A DNA stretch of 64,000 nucleotides from Zoogloea sp041908905. GTDB taxonomy: Bacteria; Pseudomonadota; Gammaproteobacteria; Burkholderiales; Rhodocyclaceae. Every line of letters begins with the position of its first letter. The first letter of the stretch is position 1. Below are positions 46,024-56,985 of the stretch, in pieces. The notes beneath the pieces are model-generated. The model worked only from the letters and a program-made list of their open reading frames with translations. It did not search any database and had not been told where the DNA came from. The position numbers and the translations under genes were made by a program. The stretch is taken from positions 1 to 64,000 of the forward strand of contig NZ_JAYREK010000017.1 of NCBI RefSeq assembly GCF_041908905.1. The letters run 5' to 3'.

Positions 46024-46947
46024 TCAGCGCCGGAAGGGAATCAGGTCGCCGGGCGTGAAGCCCTTTTCGCGCAAGCGCGCCTGGGCCGCCAGCGCATCAC
46101 GCCGATCGGAGAAGGGCCCGACCAGCACCCGGGTCTCGAGGTGGGACGGCACCCCCTCGGCAGACAGGCGGGCCCTCAGCACCTCCGCCTGCTCGGCACT
46201 CGGGTAGGCCCCGAGCTGGAGGTAGAAGGCGCCCTCGGCCGCCGTCTTGCGGACCGGGGCCGACGGCCCCTCCGGAGCGGCGGCGGCCCGTGGCGCGGCC
46301 TCGGAGGCCACCTGCGCCGGAGCGGGTCGCGCCGCAGCCGGGGTGGGCGGGATCACACCGCTCGCCGCCGGGACCGCTGCCGCCACCGGCACAGCCGGAG
46401 CCGCGGCACCAGCCGGTGCGGCCGCAGCCGTCACCTTGGCCGGGGGCGTCGTCGCCGTCCGCGCCGGCGGCACGGGTGCCGGCTGGGAAGCCGGCTCGGC
46501 GGCCTTGCGTGCCGGCTCGCCGCGGGCCGCCGATGCTGCGCTGCCCGCAGCGTGGGCCGGGCGCTCGGTCGGGCGCCCCCCCTCTGCCACGCCGGCCGGC
46601 GACTCGAGGTGCTCGCCGCGGCCGGCCTTGCCCGGCGCGGGCAGGACCGGCGGCGGCACCTCCTCCACCGGCGCGGGCGCCGGAGGCACGGCCTCGCCCC
46701 CCGCGCGGACCACGTCGGGCGGCGCATCGCGGCCCACCTCGGGCATCACCTGGGCCGGCGCGATGGGTTTGGTCGGCAGCGCCGCCTCCTCGACGGGCGG
46801 CGGGCGCGACTGCTGGTCGAACACCGCCAGCCCGCCCAGCAGCAACCCGATCAGGCCCACCGCAATGCCCGCCCGCATCCACAACTGACGGCGGGAATCG
46901 TCCTCCCCGACCGCATCCTCGTCGGCGGTTTTCCGCTCTTCGCTCAT
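46024..46947 (-). CDS. SPOR-domain membrane protein
   Basis: A 307-residue protein with a short cytoplasmic N-terminus, one membrane helix (about 25-44, AGIAVGLIGLLLGGLAVF), a long Ala/Pro-rich linker (about 50-235) and a C-terminal SPOR domain (about 240-305, FYLQLGAYPSAEQAEVLRARL ... VLVGPFSDRRDA). SPOR domains bind denuded septal glycan, so it probably localises to the division site, like FtsN-type proteins. GGAGG precedes ATG 46947. The start overlaps the upstream gene as ATGA, indicating an operon with the DUF2802 protein. Confidence 0.88.
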   Translation of the reverse strand: MSEERKTADEDAVGEDDSRRQLWMRAGIAVGLIGLLLGGLAVFDQQSRPPPVEEAALPTKPIAPAQVMPEVGRDAPPDVVRAGGEAVPPAPAPVEEVPPPVLPAPGKAGRGEHLESPAGVAEGGRPTERPAHAAGSAASAARGEPARKAAEPASQPAPVPPARTATTPPAKVTAAAAPAGAAAPAVPVAAAVPAASGVIPPTPAAARPAPAQVASEAAPRAAAAPEGPSAPVRKTAAEGAFYLQLGAYPSAEQAEVLRARLSAEGVPSHLETRVLVGPFSDRRDALAAQARLREKGFTPGDLIPFRR

Positions 46948-47501
46948 GCTCCATCCTCCGCCCGCGCCAGCGCGCATACCAGTTCCGCCTCGGCCACCGA
47001 GATCCCGCAGTGATCGGCGATCTGCGCCGCGGCGACCCCCCGGCCGGCCAGCAGCATCGCCTCGGAATGCTGGGGCGACACCGGGCGCACGTATTGCTGC
47101 GAGGCCGGCGCCTGGGGCGGCGGGATCTGGGCCTCGGCCCGATCCAGGGCGCCCTGGATCTCGTTCATGTCGAGACGCAGCGCGACCAGCTCGCTACGCA
47201 GGAAATCCTGCTCGGTGCGCAGCTGGCCGATGTCGCGGCGCAGCTGCTGGATCTCGAGCTCGTTCATCTCGGCCAGCGGAATCTCGGGAAGGCCCGCCGC
47301 GAAACCGCCTGCGGGCGGGGGCTCGGCGGCCGCCGCGGCGACGGCCGGCGGCGCCGCGACGACCTCGGTCTGCGGGGCGACCTCGGCCGCGGGCCGGCGC
47401 ACCCGGCGTGGCCGCGCCAGGCGGAAGAGGATGAGCACCAGATACAGGGACAACACACCGACCAGCGCCCAGATCGCCTCCCTCACGCCCAGCTCGGTCA
47501 T
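46944..47501 (-). CDS. DUF2802 membrane-anchored protein
   Basis: A 185-residue protein. An N-terminal membrane helix (about 10-27, AIWALVGVLSLYLVLILF) is followed by an Arg/Ala-rich linker, a coiled-coil-like segment (about 85-125, ELEIQQLRRDIGQLRTEQDFL) and a C-terminal DUF2802 block (about 150-180, LLAGRGVAAAQIADHCGI, AEAELVCAL). It resembles small membrane-linked factors found near envelope genes. ATG 47501 is the best start; the ribosome-binding site is weak. Co-translated with the SPOR gene. Confidence 0.8.
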   Translation of the reverse strand: MTELGVREAIWALVGVLSLYLVLILFRLARPRRVRRPAAEVAPQTEVVAAPPAVAAAAAEPPPAGGFAAGLPEIPLAEMNELEIQQLRRDIGQLRTEQDFLRSELVALRLDMNEIQGALDRAEAQIPPPQAPASQQYVRPVSPQHSEAMLLAGRGVAAAQIADHCGISVAEAELVCALARAEDGA

Positions 47502-47844
47502 CGCGGAGGCTCCGCCGGCGCGGCCGCGGACGCCGACGCGACGCCCGTGCACGGGTGGATGAGATGCCCCGGACCGCATTCAAGCCCGAATGCTCCCCAC
47601 TTCGACTGGAACCCTATGCTCGCGATGATCTTTCCCCTGGTGACTGAAGCCCGTCCGTCGCAGGGCCGGGCTGGAGGCGAAGACCGGCGGCGCCCGCTCC
47701 GGGTGAAAGAACGCGGTCGGCAGCTCAAAAGCCAGCATCCAGGCACTCTTTACGGGCGGTACGCAGCGGTCTGCTGCCGTTCCGGGATGATAGCCTTGCA
47801 CCTCTCCACCGACAATGCGGCGCCCCCCGGGCGCGGCGCTTTTC
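47502..47844. other. Non-coding divergent spacer
   Basis: About 340 bases between the divergent DUF2802 and YdcF-like starts. The left end (47502-47580) is G/C-rich and the rest is more mixed. No gene, RNA or clear repeat was recognised; the promoters for both genes should lie here. Confidence 0.4.
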
Positions 47845-48612
47845 ATGATGCTCTACTTCAAGAACATTCTCGCGGCGCTCCTCCTGCCCCCCCTCGGGCC
47901 CCTGGTGCTGGTCGCCCTCGGGCTGCTGCTGCTCGGACGCCGTCCGCGCCTCGGCCGGATCGTGGCGTGGAGCGGCCTCGCCGTCGGCGTCGCGATGATC
48001 ACCCCGGCGACGGTGGGCAAGCTGATAGACGGCCTGGAGGACATCCCGGTGGTCGACCCGGTGCGCCTCGCCGATGCCGGCGCCATCGTGATCCTGAGCG
48101 GCGGGCTGCGCGACTACGCGCCCGAATACGGCGGCCCGACGGTCAACCGCGTCACCCTGGAGCGGGTCCGCTACGGGGCCCGGCTGGCCCGCCAGAGCGG
48201 CCTGCCGGTGCTGGTCTCCGGCGGCACGCCGAGCCGCCAGGCCGGCGCCCTGGGGCCGGGGGAAGCGCAGCTGATGAAGCGGGTGCTGGAAGAGGATTTC
48301 CGGGTGCCGGTGCGGTGGGTCGAGGGCCGCTCCCTCGACACCCGCCAGAACGCCGACTTCAGCGCACCGATGCTCCGCGAGGCCGGCGTGGGCAAGGTCG
48401 TGCTGGTGACCCACGCGGCCCACATGCACCGCGCGATGGAAGCCTTCGAGCAAGCCGGCATCGCGGTGATCCCCGCCCCCACCGCCTTCCTCGGCGGCCG
48501 CGGCAGGAACGACAACCTGCTGCCCAGCCTGCCCGCCATCAACAGCGCCTACGCCGGCGGCTATGCCGCCCACGAGTGGGCGGGCATCCTGGCCTACCGG
48601 CTCAGCCGTTGA
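47845..48612 (+). CDS. YdcF/ElyC-type DUF218 membrane protein
   Basis: A 255-residue protein. Two N-terminal hydrophobic segments (about 8-28 and 40-58) precede a DUF218 domain (about 85-245) with AIVILSGGL, LVSGGTP, TRQNADFS and LVTHAAHMHRAMEAFE. This is the ElyC/SanA/YdcF family, implicated in envelope biogenesis and lipid carrier metabolism. The start lies in the ATGATG pair at 47845. The 3' end overlaps the convergent enoyl-CoA hydratase gene by 11 bases. Confidence 0.9.
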   Translation: MMLYFKNILAALLLPPLGPLVLVALGLLLLGRRPRLGRIVAWSGLAVGVAMITPATVGKLIDGLEDIPVVDPVRLADAGAIVILSGGLRDYAPEYGGPTVNRVTLERVRYGARLARQSGLPVLVSGGTPSRQAGALGPGEAQLMKRVLEEDFRVPVRWVEGRSLDTRQNADFSAPMLREAGVGKVVLVTHAAHMHRAMEAFEQAGIAVIPAPTAFLGGRGRNDNLLPSLPAINSAYAGGYAAHEWAGILAYRLSR

Positions 48613-49399
48613 AGCGCGGCTTGCGCTTGTCGAGGAAGGCGCCGATGCCCTCGTCGAAGTCCGCCCGCGCCGCGCAGCGCGCAAAGGCCTCGGCCTCCAG
48701 CTGGAGCTGGGCGTCGAGGCTCTGGTCGGGGGACTGGTTGAGCAGGCGCTTGATCTCGGCGTAGGCCTCTTTGGGGCCGCGCAGGATGCGCCCGACGAGC
48801 GCATCCACCGCCGCGTCGAGCTCGGCGAGGGGCACGACCTTGTTGGCCACGCCCAGGCGCAGCGCCTCGGCGGCATCGAAACGGTCGGCCATGGTGAGCA
48901 GCTCGAAAGCCTTGTGGCGCCCGACGATGCGCGGCAGGAACCACGACACGCCGCCGTCGCCCGACAGGGCGATGCTGCTGTAGGCGGTGGTGAAGTAGGC
49001 CGAGTCGGCCGCCAGCACCATGTCGCAGCCCAGCGCCAGCGACAGCCCGAAGCCGGCGCAGGCCCCATGCACGCGGCCGATCACCGGCACGCGCAGGGCG
49101 GCCAGGGCCTCGACGCTGCGGTTGATGTCCTGCTCGATGGTGGCGCGGAAGCTGGCGATGCGGCTCTCGGGCGACAGGTGCAGCTGGCCGGCGAAATCCT
49201 TCAGGTCGCCGCCGGCCATGAAGTGCTCGCCCGCCCCCCGGATGACGACCACCCGCAGGTCGTCCCGGTGGGCGAGCCGGGAGGTGGCCTCGGAGAGGGC
49301 GCCCATCATCTCGAAGGAGAGCGCGTTGAGTGCCGCCGGGCGGTTGAGGGTCAGGGTAGCGACGCCGTCGGCGACGTCGAGGAGGATGGTGGAGCTCAT
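48602..49399 (-). CDS. Enoyl-CoA hydratase/isomerase family protein
   Basis: A 265-residue crotonase-fold protein. The oxyanion-hole segments are GAGEHFMAGGDLKDF and HGACAGFGLSLALGCDMVLAA, followed by YSSIALSGDGGVSWFLPRIVG. In active hydratases Glu in the equivalent position of SGDGG acts as acid/base; here that loop has Asp, so isomerase or a different dehydration may be catalysed. It is the outermost gene of the fatty-acid cluster, separated from the thiolase gene by about 480 bases with repeats. Confidence 0.88.
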   Translation of the reverse strand: MSSTILLDVADGVATLTLNRPAALNALSFEMMGALSEATSRLAHRDDLRVVVIRGAGEHFMAGGDLKDFAGQLHLSPESRIASFRATIEQDINRSVEALAALRVPVIGRVHGACAGFGLSLALGCDMVLAADSAYFTTAYSSIALSGDGGVSWFLPRIVGRHKAFELLTMADRFDAAEALRLGVANKVVPLAELDAAVDALVGRILRGPKEAYAEIKRLLNQSPDQSLDAQLQLEAEAFARCAARADFDEGIGAFLDKRKPRFNG

Positions 49400-49882
49400 G
49401 GTGGGTCCTTAACGGGGAAATCCCTCAATTTGACCCGGAAAAAACGCCCGCGGGAAGCACCCCACCGCCGCGAGCGCCCAGCCCGACGCCCCGACGACGC
49501 AGCCCGGACCGGCGATTGCGCTGCCCGAGGGCTCCACGCGCGCCCTCAAAAGGGGCAGCGGCGGCCGTCAAAGCACCATGCTTGATGCTTTTTGCAGCAA
49601 CAGCAGAGCCTCGGCGCGGCGACGCCGCTGAAAAAAGCATCAATGCCGGAGCGCTTGGGCTACGGCATCGCTGCAAAAAGCATCAACGCCGGGGCTCCCG
49701 GGCTGCGACTTTAAGGCCTGGAGCCGCGCTGCCGCTGCAAAAAGCAGCAGGAGCGCCGGTCGCGGCCCGGCGATCACCGCCTTCGGCTGCGGCGCCCGCG
49801 CCTCTCAAGGATACGCGGGGCCGCCCCAGGTTGCCTTGCTTCCACGGGGGGCGGGCTGGGCGGAGCCCAGCCCTGGGAGCGG
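49400..49882. other. Non-coding spacer rich in repeats
   Basis: No gene was recognised in these 480 bases. They carry a cluster of GCTGCAAAAAGCATCAA-like repeats (49582-49759) and an 80-base mosaic element at the thiolase end (49802-49885). The hydratase promoter should lie in the left 200 bases. Confidence 0.45.
49582..49759. repeat. Short direct and inverted repeat cluster (AAAAAGCATCAA core)
   Basis: One inverted copy TTGATGCTTTTTGCAGC (49582-49598) faces direct copies GCTGAAAAAAGCATCAATG (49627-49645), GCTGCAAAAAGCATCAACG (49670-49688) and a degenerate GCTGCAAAAAGCAGCAGG (49734-49751). Each of the first two direct copies is followed by CCGG. The spacing is irregular, so it is not a CRISPR array. 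Confidence 0.7.
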
Positions 49883-49885
49883 TCA
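49802..49885. repeat. Intergenic palindromic element, copy 1
   Basis: About 84 bases, roughly 80% identical by eye to 53575-53655, ending at the stop codon of the thiolase gene. It contains an imperfect CAAGG...CCTTG palindrome (49806-49838) followed by a nested GGGCTGGGCGGAGCCC hairpin. No T run follows. Confidence 0.7.
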
Positions 49886-51079
49886 CACCTTCTCGAACAC
49901 CCCCGCCGCACCCATGCCGGTGCCGATGCACATCGAGATCATCCCGTAGCGGGCCTGGCCGCGCTGCATCGCGCTCATCAGGGTGGCGGTGCGGATCGCC
50001 CCGGTGGCGCCGAGGGGGTGGCCGAGGGCGATCGCGCCGCCGAGGGGGTTCACCTTCGCCGGGTCGAGCTCGAGCTGCCGGGCCACCGCCAGGGCCTGGG
50101 CGGCGAAGGCTTCATTGAGCTCAATCCAGTCGAGCGCGTCCTGCGCGATGCCCGCCGCCTTGAGGGCCCGCGGGATCGCCTCGACCGGGCCGATGCCCAT
50201 CACCTCGGGCGGCACCCCGGCCACCGCGTAGCTGCGGAAGCGGGCGATCGGGGTGACGCCGTAGCGCTTCACCGCCGCCTCCGACATCAGCAGCACCGCT
50301 GCGGCGCCGTCGGACATCTGCGAGCTGTTGCCGGCGGTCACCGAGCCACGGGCGGCGAACACGGGCTTCAACTTGCCGAGGGTCTCGAGGGAGGCATCCG
50401 CCCGCGGGCCTTCGTCGGTGTCGCACAGGCGTTCGCTGACCCGCACGGCGCCGCCCTCGCCCGGCTGGTAGCTGCTCACCAGGTAGGGCGTGATCTCGTC
50501 CCGGAAGGCGCCGGCGGCGATCGCCGCCACCGCGCGCCGGTTGGACTCGACCGCGAAGGCGTCCTGGTCGGCACGGCTGATCTGCCAGCGCTCGGCCACC
50601 TTCTCGGCGGTGAGGCCCATGCCGTAGGCGATGGCGAGGTTCTTGTCGCGGGCGAAGATCGCCGGGTTCAGCGAGATCTTGTTGCCCATGATCTGGGGCA
50701 TCACGCTCATGCTCTCGGTGCCGGCGGCGATCATCACGTCGGCTTCGCCGAGGCGGATGCGCGCCGCGGCGTCGGCCACCGCCTGCAGGCCCGAGGCGCA
50801 GAAGCGGTTGATGGTGATGCCCGGCACGGTGTTGGGCAGCCCGGCCAACAGGAGGCCGATGCGCGCGACGTTCATGCCCTGCTCGGCCTCGGGCATCGCG
50901 CAGCCGACGACCACGTCGCCGATCTCGGTGGGGTCGAGGCCCGGCACCTTGGCGACGACGGCCTTCAGCACGTGGGCCAGCATGTCGTCGGGGCGCACGC
51001 TCTTGAACATGCCGTTGCGTTTGGCCACCGGCGTGCGGGTGGCGGCGACGATGTAGGCGTCCTGGATCTGTTTGCTCAT
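49883..51079 (-). CDS. fadA: Acetyl-CoA C-acyltransferase (thiolase, FadA type)
   Basis: A 398-residue thiolase. The nucleophilic cysteine is in RFCASGLQAV (about residue 92), with SMSVMPQIMGN, the His in GHPLGATGA and the second catalytic Cys in MCIGTGMGAA near the C-terminus. It carries out the final thiolytic step of beta-oxidation. GAGGAGCACC precedes ATG 51079. It follows the FadN-like gene by 13 bases and forms an operon with it. The symbol reflects function rather than a verified ortholog. Confidence 0.92.
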   Translation of the reverse strand: MSKQIQDAYIVAATRTPVAKRNGMFKSVRPDDMLAHVLKAVVAKVPGLDPTEIGDVVVGCAMPEAEQGMNVARIGLLLAGLPNTVPGITINRFCASGLQAVADAAARIRLGEADVMIAAGTESMSVMPQIMGNKISLNPAIFARDKNLAIAYGMGLTAEKVAERWQISRADQDAFAVESNRRAVAAIAAGAFRDEITPYLVSSYQPGEGGAVRVSERLCDTDEGPRADASLETLGKLKPVFAARGSVTAGNSSQMSDGAAAVLLMSEAAVKRYGVTPIARFRSYAVAGVPPEVMGIGPVEAIPRALKAAGIAQDALDWIELNEAFAAQALAVARQLELDPAKVNPLGGAIALGHPLGATGAIRTATLMSAMQRGQARYGMISMCIGTGMGAAGVFEKV

Positions 51080-51092
51080 GGTGCTCCTCCCC

Positions 51093-53477
51093 TCAGTTGC
51101 GCAGCGGCTTGCCGGTTTCCAGCATGTGCACGATGCGTTGCTGGGTCTTCTCGGTCTTGAGCAGGTCGACGAAGAGCGCGCGCTCCACATCCAGCAGCCA
51201 CTGCTCGGGCACCCGGCTGTTGGTGTCCACCTCGCCGCCGCACAGGGCGGTGGCGGCGGCCCTGGCGACGCGGTAATCCCAGGCCGAGATGAAGCCGCCC
51301 TCCCGCATGTTGATCAGCATCATCTCGCAGGTGGCGATGCCATTGCGGCCGGCCACCGGCACCGCGCGCTGCACCGGCGGCGCCTGCCAGCCGGCCTCGG
51401 CGAGCGCCCGGGCGCGGTGGAGGGCGACGTGCAGCAGCTCGCGGGGGTTGAAGACGATGTCGTCGGAGGGCAACGCAAAGCCCAGCTCGACGGCCTGCAG
51501 CGCGCTCTTCGAGACGGTGGCCATCGCGACGGTCTGGAAGAAGTTCTGGATGAAGGGGAACACGTCGCCCCCGGCGGCGCGGGCGGCCATGCCAGCGGCG
51601 CGCAGCGCGAGCTCCTTGCTGCCGCCGCCGGCCGGGATCAGGCCGACCCCCACCTCGACGAGGCCCACGTAGCTCTCGAGGGCCAGCACCCGGTGGCTGG
51701 CGTGCATCGCAAACTCGCAGCCGCCGCCCAGCGCCATGCCCTGCACCGCGGCGACGGTGGGCACCGCGGAATGCCTGAGGGCCATGGCGGCCTGCTGGAA
51801 GCGGGCGACGGTCTTTTCGAGGAGGTCGAACTGGCCGGCCTGGCAGGCATCCGCCACCTGCTGTAGGTTGGCGCCCACTGCGAAGGGGGCGTCGTGCCAG
51901 ATCACCAGGCCGTCGAGGTCGCGCTCGGCGCGGGCGATGGCCTCCAGCAGGCCGTCCATCACCTCGTTGCCGATGGCGTGCATCTTGGATTTGAAGGAGA
52001 CGATGCCGATGCGGGCGTCCCGGGCCGGCAGGCACCACAGGCGCACACCGTCGTTCTCCCACAGGGTGAGGCCGGCATCGGGCGCGGCTTCGCCGAGCAC
52101 CTGCTCGGGGTAGAGCTGGCGGCGATACACCGGCAGGGTCCGCCGCGGCTTGAGGGCGGATTCCGCGGCGCTCCAGGAGCCGGCGGGGGCATGCACGCCC
52201 TGGCGGCCGTCGAAGACCCAGGCGGGCAGCGGCGCGGCGCTCATCGCGAGGCCGGCGTCGATGTCGGCCCGGATGGCCTCGGCGATGGCTTGCCAGCCGG
52301 CGGCCTGCCAGGTCTCGAAGGGGCCCTGGCTCCAGCCGAAACCCCAGCGCATGGCAAGGTCGATGTCGCGGGCGTTGTCGGCGATGGCGCCGAGCTGCAC
52401 CGCGCAGTAGTGGAAGACGTCGCGGAAGATCGCCCACAAAAACTGCGCCTGCGGGTGGCTGCTGGCGCGCAGCTGGGCGAACTTGTCGGCCGGGTTGCGC
52501 TGCTTGAGGATCGCCAGCACCTCGGGGGCGACCTCGCCGGCGCTGGGGCGATAGGCCTGGCTGGCGAGGTCGAGCACGGTGATGGTCTTGCCGTCCTTCC
52601 GGTAGATGCCGCCCTTGGTCTTCTGGCCGAGGGCACCCTGGGCGATGAGGCCGGCGAGCCAGTCGGGGTTCTTGAAGTAGGCGTGCCAGGGGTCGTCGGC
52701 CAGGGTGGCCTGCATGGTGCCGACCACGTGGGCCAGGGTGTCGAGGCCGACCACGTCGGCAGTGCGGTAGGTGGCACTCTTGGGGCGGCCGATCAGCGGG
52801 CCGGTGAGGGCGTCGACCTCGTCGAAGCCGAGGCCGAGGCGCGCGGTGTGGTGCATCACCGCCACGATCGACATCACGCCGATGCGGTTGGCGACGAAGT
52901 TGGGAGTGTCCTTGGCGCGGACGATGCTCTTGCCGAGCCGGGTGGTGAGCCAGGCTTCCAGGTCGTCGAGCATCGCCGGCTGGGTGCGCGCGGTGGCGAT
53001 CAGCTCGACCAGCGCCATGTAGCGCGGCGGGTTGAAGAAGTGAATGCCGCAGAAGCGGTCGCGCAGGGCCTCGGGCAGGCCCGCGTCGAGGGCGGCGATC
53101 GACAGCCCCGAGGTGTTGGAGGCGAAGATGGCGTCCGGGCGGATGTAAGGCGCGACCCTGGCGTAGAGGTCGAGCTTCCACTCGAGCTTCTCGGCGATGG
53201 CTTCGACGATCAGGTCGCAGCCACGCAGCTGCTCGAGGCCATCGCCGTAGTTGGCGACGTCGATGAACTGGGCCCGGTCCTTGGTGGCGAGGGGCGCCGG
53301 GTCGAGCTTCTTGAGGCCGTCCACGGCCTTGCGGGCGATGCCGCTGGGGTCGCCCTCCTTCGCCGGCAGGTCGAACAGGACCACCGGCACGCCGGCATTG
53401 GCGCAGTGGGCGGCGATCTGCGCCCCCATCACGCCGGCGCCCAGCACCGCCACCTTGCGAATGATCAGTCTGCTCAC
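51093..53477 (-). CDS. fadN: FadN-like 3-hydroxyacyl-CoA dehydrogenase/enoyl-CoA hydratase
   Basis: A 794-residue bifunctional enzyme. N-terminal NAD-binding 3-hydroxyacyl-CoA dehydrogenase (about 1-300, VAVLGAGVMGAQIAAH near residue 8, and ASNTSGLSIAAL) is followed by a C-terminal dehydrogenase domain and an enoyl-CoA hydratase/isomerase region at about 480-700 (GVRLW, IVSFKSKMHAIG, GMALGGGCEFAMHA). The domain order is dehydrogenase first, as in Bacillus FadN, opposite to FadB. GTG 53477 has a strong AAAGGAG site. The FadL gene lies upstream on the same strand. Confidence 0.9.
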   Translation of the reverse strand: MSRLIIRKVAVLGAGVMGAQIAAHCANAGVPVVLFDLPAKEGDPSGIARKAVDGLKKLDPAPLATKDRAQFIDVANYGDGLEQLRGCDLIVEAIAEKLEWKLDLYARVAPYIRPDAIFASNTSGLSIAALDAGLPEALRDRFCGIHFFNPPRYMALVELIATARTQPAMLDDLEAWLTTRLGKSIVRAKDTPNFVANRIGVMSIVAVMHHTARLGLGFDEVDALTGPLIGRPKSATYRTADVVGLDTLAHVVGTMQATLADDPWHAYFKNPDWLAGLIAQGALGQKTKGGIYRKDGKTITVLDLASQAYRPSAGEVAPEVLAILKQRNPADKFAQLRASSHPQAQFLWAIFRDVFHYCAVQLGAIADNARDIDLAMRWGFGWSQGPFETWQAAGWQAIAEAIRADIDAGLAMSAAPLPAWVFDGRQGVHAPAGSWSAAESALKPRRTLPVYRRQLYPEQVLGEAAPDAGLTLWENDGVRLWCLPARDARIGIVSFKSKMHAIGNEVMDGLLEAIARAERDLDGLVIWHDAPFAVGANLQQVADACQAGQFDLLEKTVARFQQAAMALRHSAVPTVAAVQGMALGGGCEFAMHASHRVLALESYVGLVEVGVGLIPAGGGSKELALRAAGMAARAAGGDVFPFIQNFFQTVAMATVSKSALQAVELGFALPSDDIVFNPRELLHVALHRARALAEAGWQAPPVQRAVPVAGRNGIATCEMMLINMREGGFISAWDYRVARAAATALCGGEVDTNSRVPEQWLLDVERALFVDLLKTEKTQQRIVHMLETGKPLRN

Positions 53478-53574
53478 GCGTTTCTCCTTTGCTTGTGGCC
53501 CGGGGGGCCGGGTTGCCTGCAGCCTGGGACGACGCCCAGCCTGCCGGAGCACCGGCCCCGGCAGGCCGTTATCG

Positions 53575-53655
53575 CTCTCAAGGCAACCCGGGGCCGCCCC
53601 GGGTTGCCTTGCCCTGCACGGGGGCGGGCTCGGAGGAGCCCGGCCCTGGGGGCGC
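53575..53655. repeat. Intergenic palindromic element, copy 2
   Basis: Immediately follows the FadL stop. CAAGGCAACCCGGGG (53579-53593) and CCCCGGGTTGCCTTG (53597-53611) are perfect 15-base inverted arms around CCG, followed by a GGGCTCGGAGGAGCCC hairpin. It is highly similar to 49802-49885 and could serve as a strong transcript-end structure. Confidence 0.75.
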
Positions 53656-54945
53656 TCAGAACGCCATCGAGTACTGGGCGCCGAGGATCCACACGCGGGC
53701 GTCGTAAACACCCTTCACGTAGCCCTTGTCAGTCCGGGGATTGGCGGGCGTGCTCTGGTTGTTGTCGATGTGCGACTCGGGCACGAAGAGGTAGGCCACA
53801 CCAAGATCAAGCCGGGCATCCTTGTCGAGCTTCAACTGGGCCCCGGTGGAAAACCAGGTCCGGTTGTTGTCAGGCAGGGACACCAGCCGATGCTGGGCGC
53901 CGGGCACCGGCGTCTGGTCGTAGGCGACACCGAACTTGAGCTTGACCGTGTCGTTGAGGCGATAGTTGGCGCCGAGGGCGTAGCGCCAGGTGTCACGGAA
54001 GCGGGTGTCGAGCTTCTCGACGTCCCCCGTGGAGGGCACGATGTTCACCGCCGGAATGCTGCTCCAGCCGGTCCACGAGATGTCGCCGAGCATCTCCCAC
54101 TTATCGTTGAGGCTCTGGGCCACCGACAGGATGAAGGTATCGGGCAGCTCCACGTCCGCCGTGGCGCTCCGGGTGCCTATCGCGGCGGCGGCGGGGCCCG
54201 ACGGCTGCAGGCGGCCCTCCAGTTCGTGCTTGATCTTCGAGCGGTAAGACACGCCGACCTTGGTGCTGGGGCTCAGGGTGAACAACGCGCCGATGTTCCA
54301 GCCCCAGCTATTGTCGGAGGCGCTCAAGGTCGCGCGGGTTCCGTTGAGGGCCATCACCTGCGGGAGCGGCACGGCGGACGACGATACCAGCCGGGCATAC
54401 TCGACCTCCATGCGCTGGAAGTTGATACCGGCACCTACCGACACCTTCTCATTCACCCGCCAGGCGATGCTCGGGTTGATGTTGTAGGTTTTGATGTCGA
54501 ACTTGAGCGCATGGGCGCCGCCGACCCACGGGCTGCTGTATTCGGTCATCAGCCCGAACGGTGCGCCAAAGCCGACACCGGCATAGACATCCTTGGTCAG
54601 CGCCCACGACATGTAAGCATTGGGCAGGAAGGCCCAGCTACCCGCATCGCCGCCGTTGCCCGCGTTGTTGAAGGCGCCGACGCTGGAGTCCTGATTCTTG
54701 AACTTGAAGGTCGGCCGCACGAGGGAGAGCCCCACCGACACCTCCCGGTCCTTCAGCTGGGTCATCCCCGCCGGGTTGAAGAAGATCGTACTGGCGTTCT
54801 CGGCCACCGCGGCCGAGCCGGCGTAGGCGTTGCCGATGCCGCTGGCGTTCTGTTCGAGCAGCTGGAAGCCGGCAGCGGCGGCCTGGCCGCTGGCGAGGCC
54901 CGCGGCCAGCAGGGGCATCAGGCGGGCAATGGTCTTCATTTTCAT
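53656..54945 (-). CDS. fadL: Long-chain fatty acid outer-membrane transporter FadL-like
   Basis: A 429-residue beta-barrel outer-membrane protein. Signal peptide (about 1-25, ending AAAA-GFQLLEQ), then the plug/N-terminal motif GFQLLEQNASGIGNAYAGSA that is conserved in FadL, NPAGMT, and alternating strands ending in QYSMAF with terminal Phe. FadL binds long-chain fatty acids or other hydrophobic molecules and passes them laterally through the barrel. Its position between the two beta-oxidation blocks agrees with lipid uptake. Confidence 0.93.
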   Translation of the reverse strand: MKMKTIARLMPLLAAGLASGQAAAAGFQLLEQNASGIGNAYAGSAAVAENASTIFFNPAGMTQLKDREVSVGLSLVRPTFKFKNQDSSVGAFNNAGNGGDAGSWAFLPNAYMSWALTKDVYAGVGFGAPFGLMTEYSSPWVGGAHALKFDIKTYNINPSIAWRVNEKVSVGAGINFQRMEVEYARLVSSSAVPLPQVMALNGTRATLSASDNSWGWNIGALFTLSPSTKVGVSYRSKIKHELEGRLQPSGPAAAAIGTRSATADVELPDTFILSVAQSLNDKWEMLGDISWTGWSSIPAVNIVPSTGDVEKLDTRFRDTWRYALGANYRLNDTVKLKFGVAYDQTPVPGAQHRLVSLPDNNRTWFSTGAQLKLDKDARLDLGVAYLFVPESHIDNNQSTPANPRTDKGYVKGVYDARVWILGAQYSMAF

Positions 54946-55047
54946 GGCATCTCCTCAGGTGTGGCGCGCTTTTTTATAGCGCCGGGGATGCGCGGGCCCC
55001 GGGCGGATGCGGTTCGGGGCAGCCGGCGCCCCGCGTGGCAGTGAATC

Positions 55048-56984
<1,937 letters not shown>

Positions 56985-56985
<1 letters not shown>

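Noticed and set aside
49582..49759. Possible CRISPR array
   Set aside because: Repeat units are degenerate, one is inverted and spacing is uneven; no cas genes are present.
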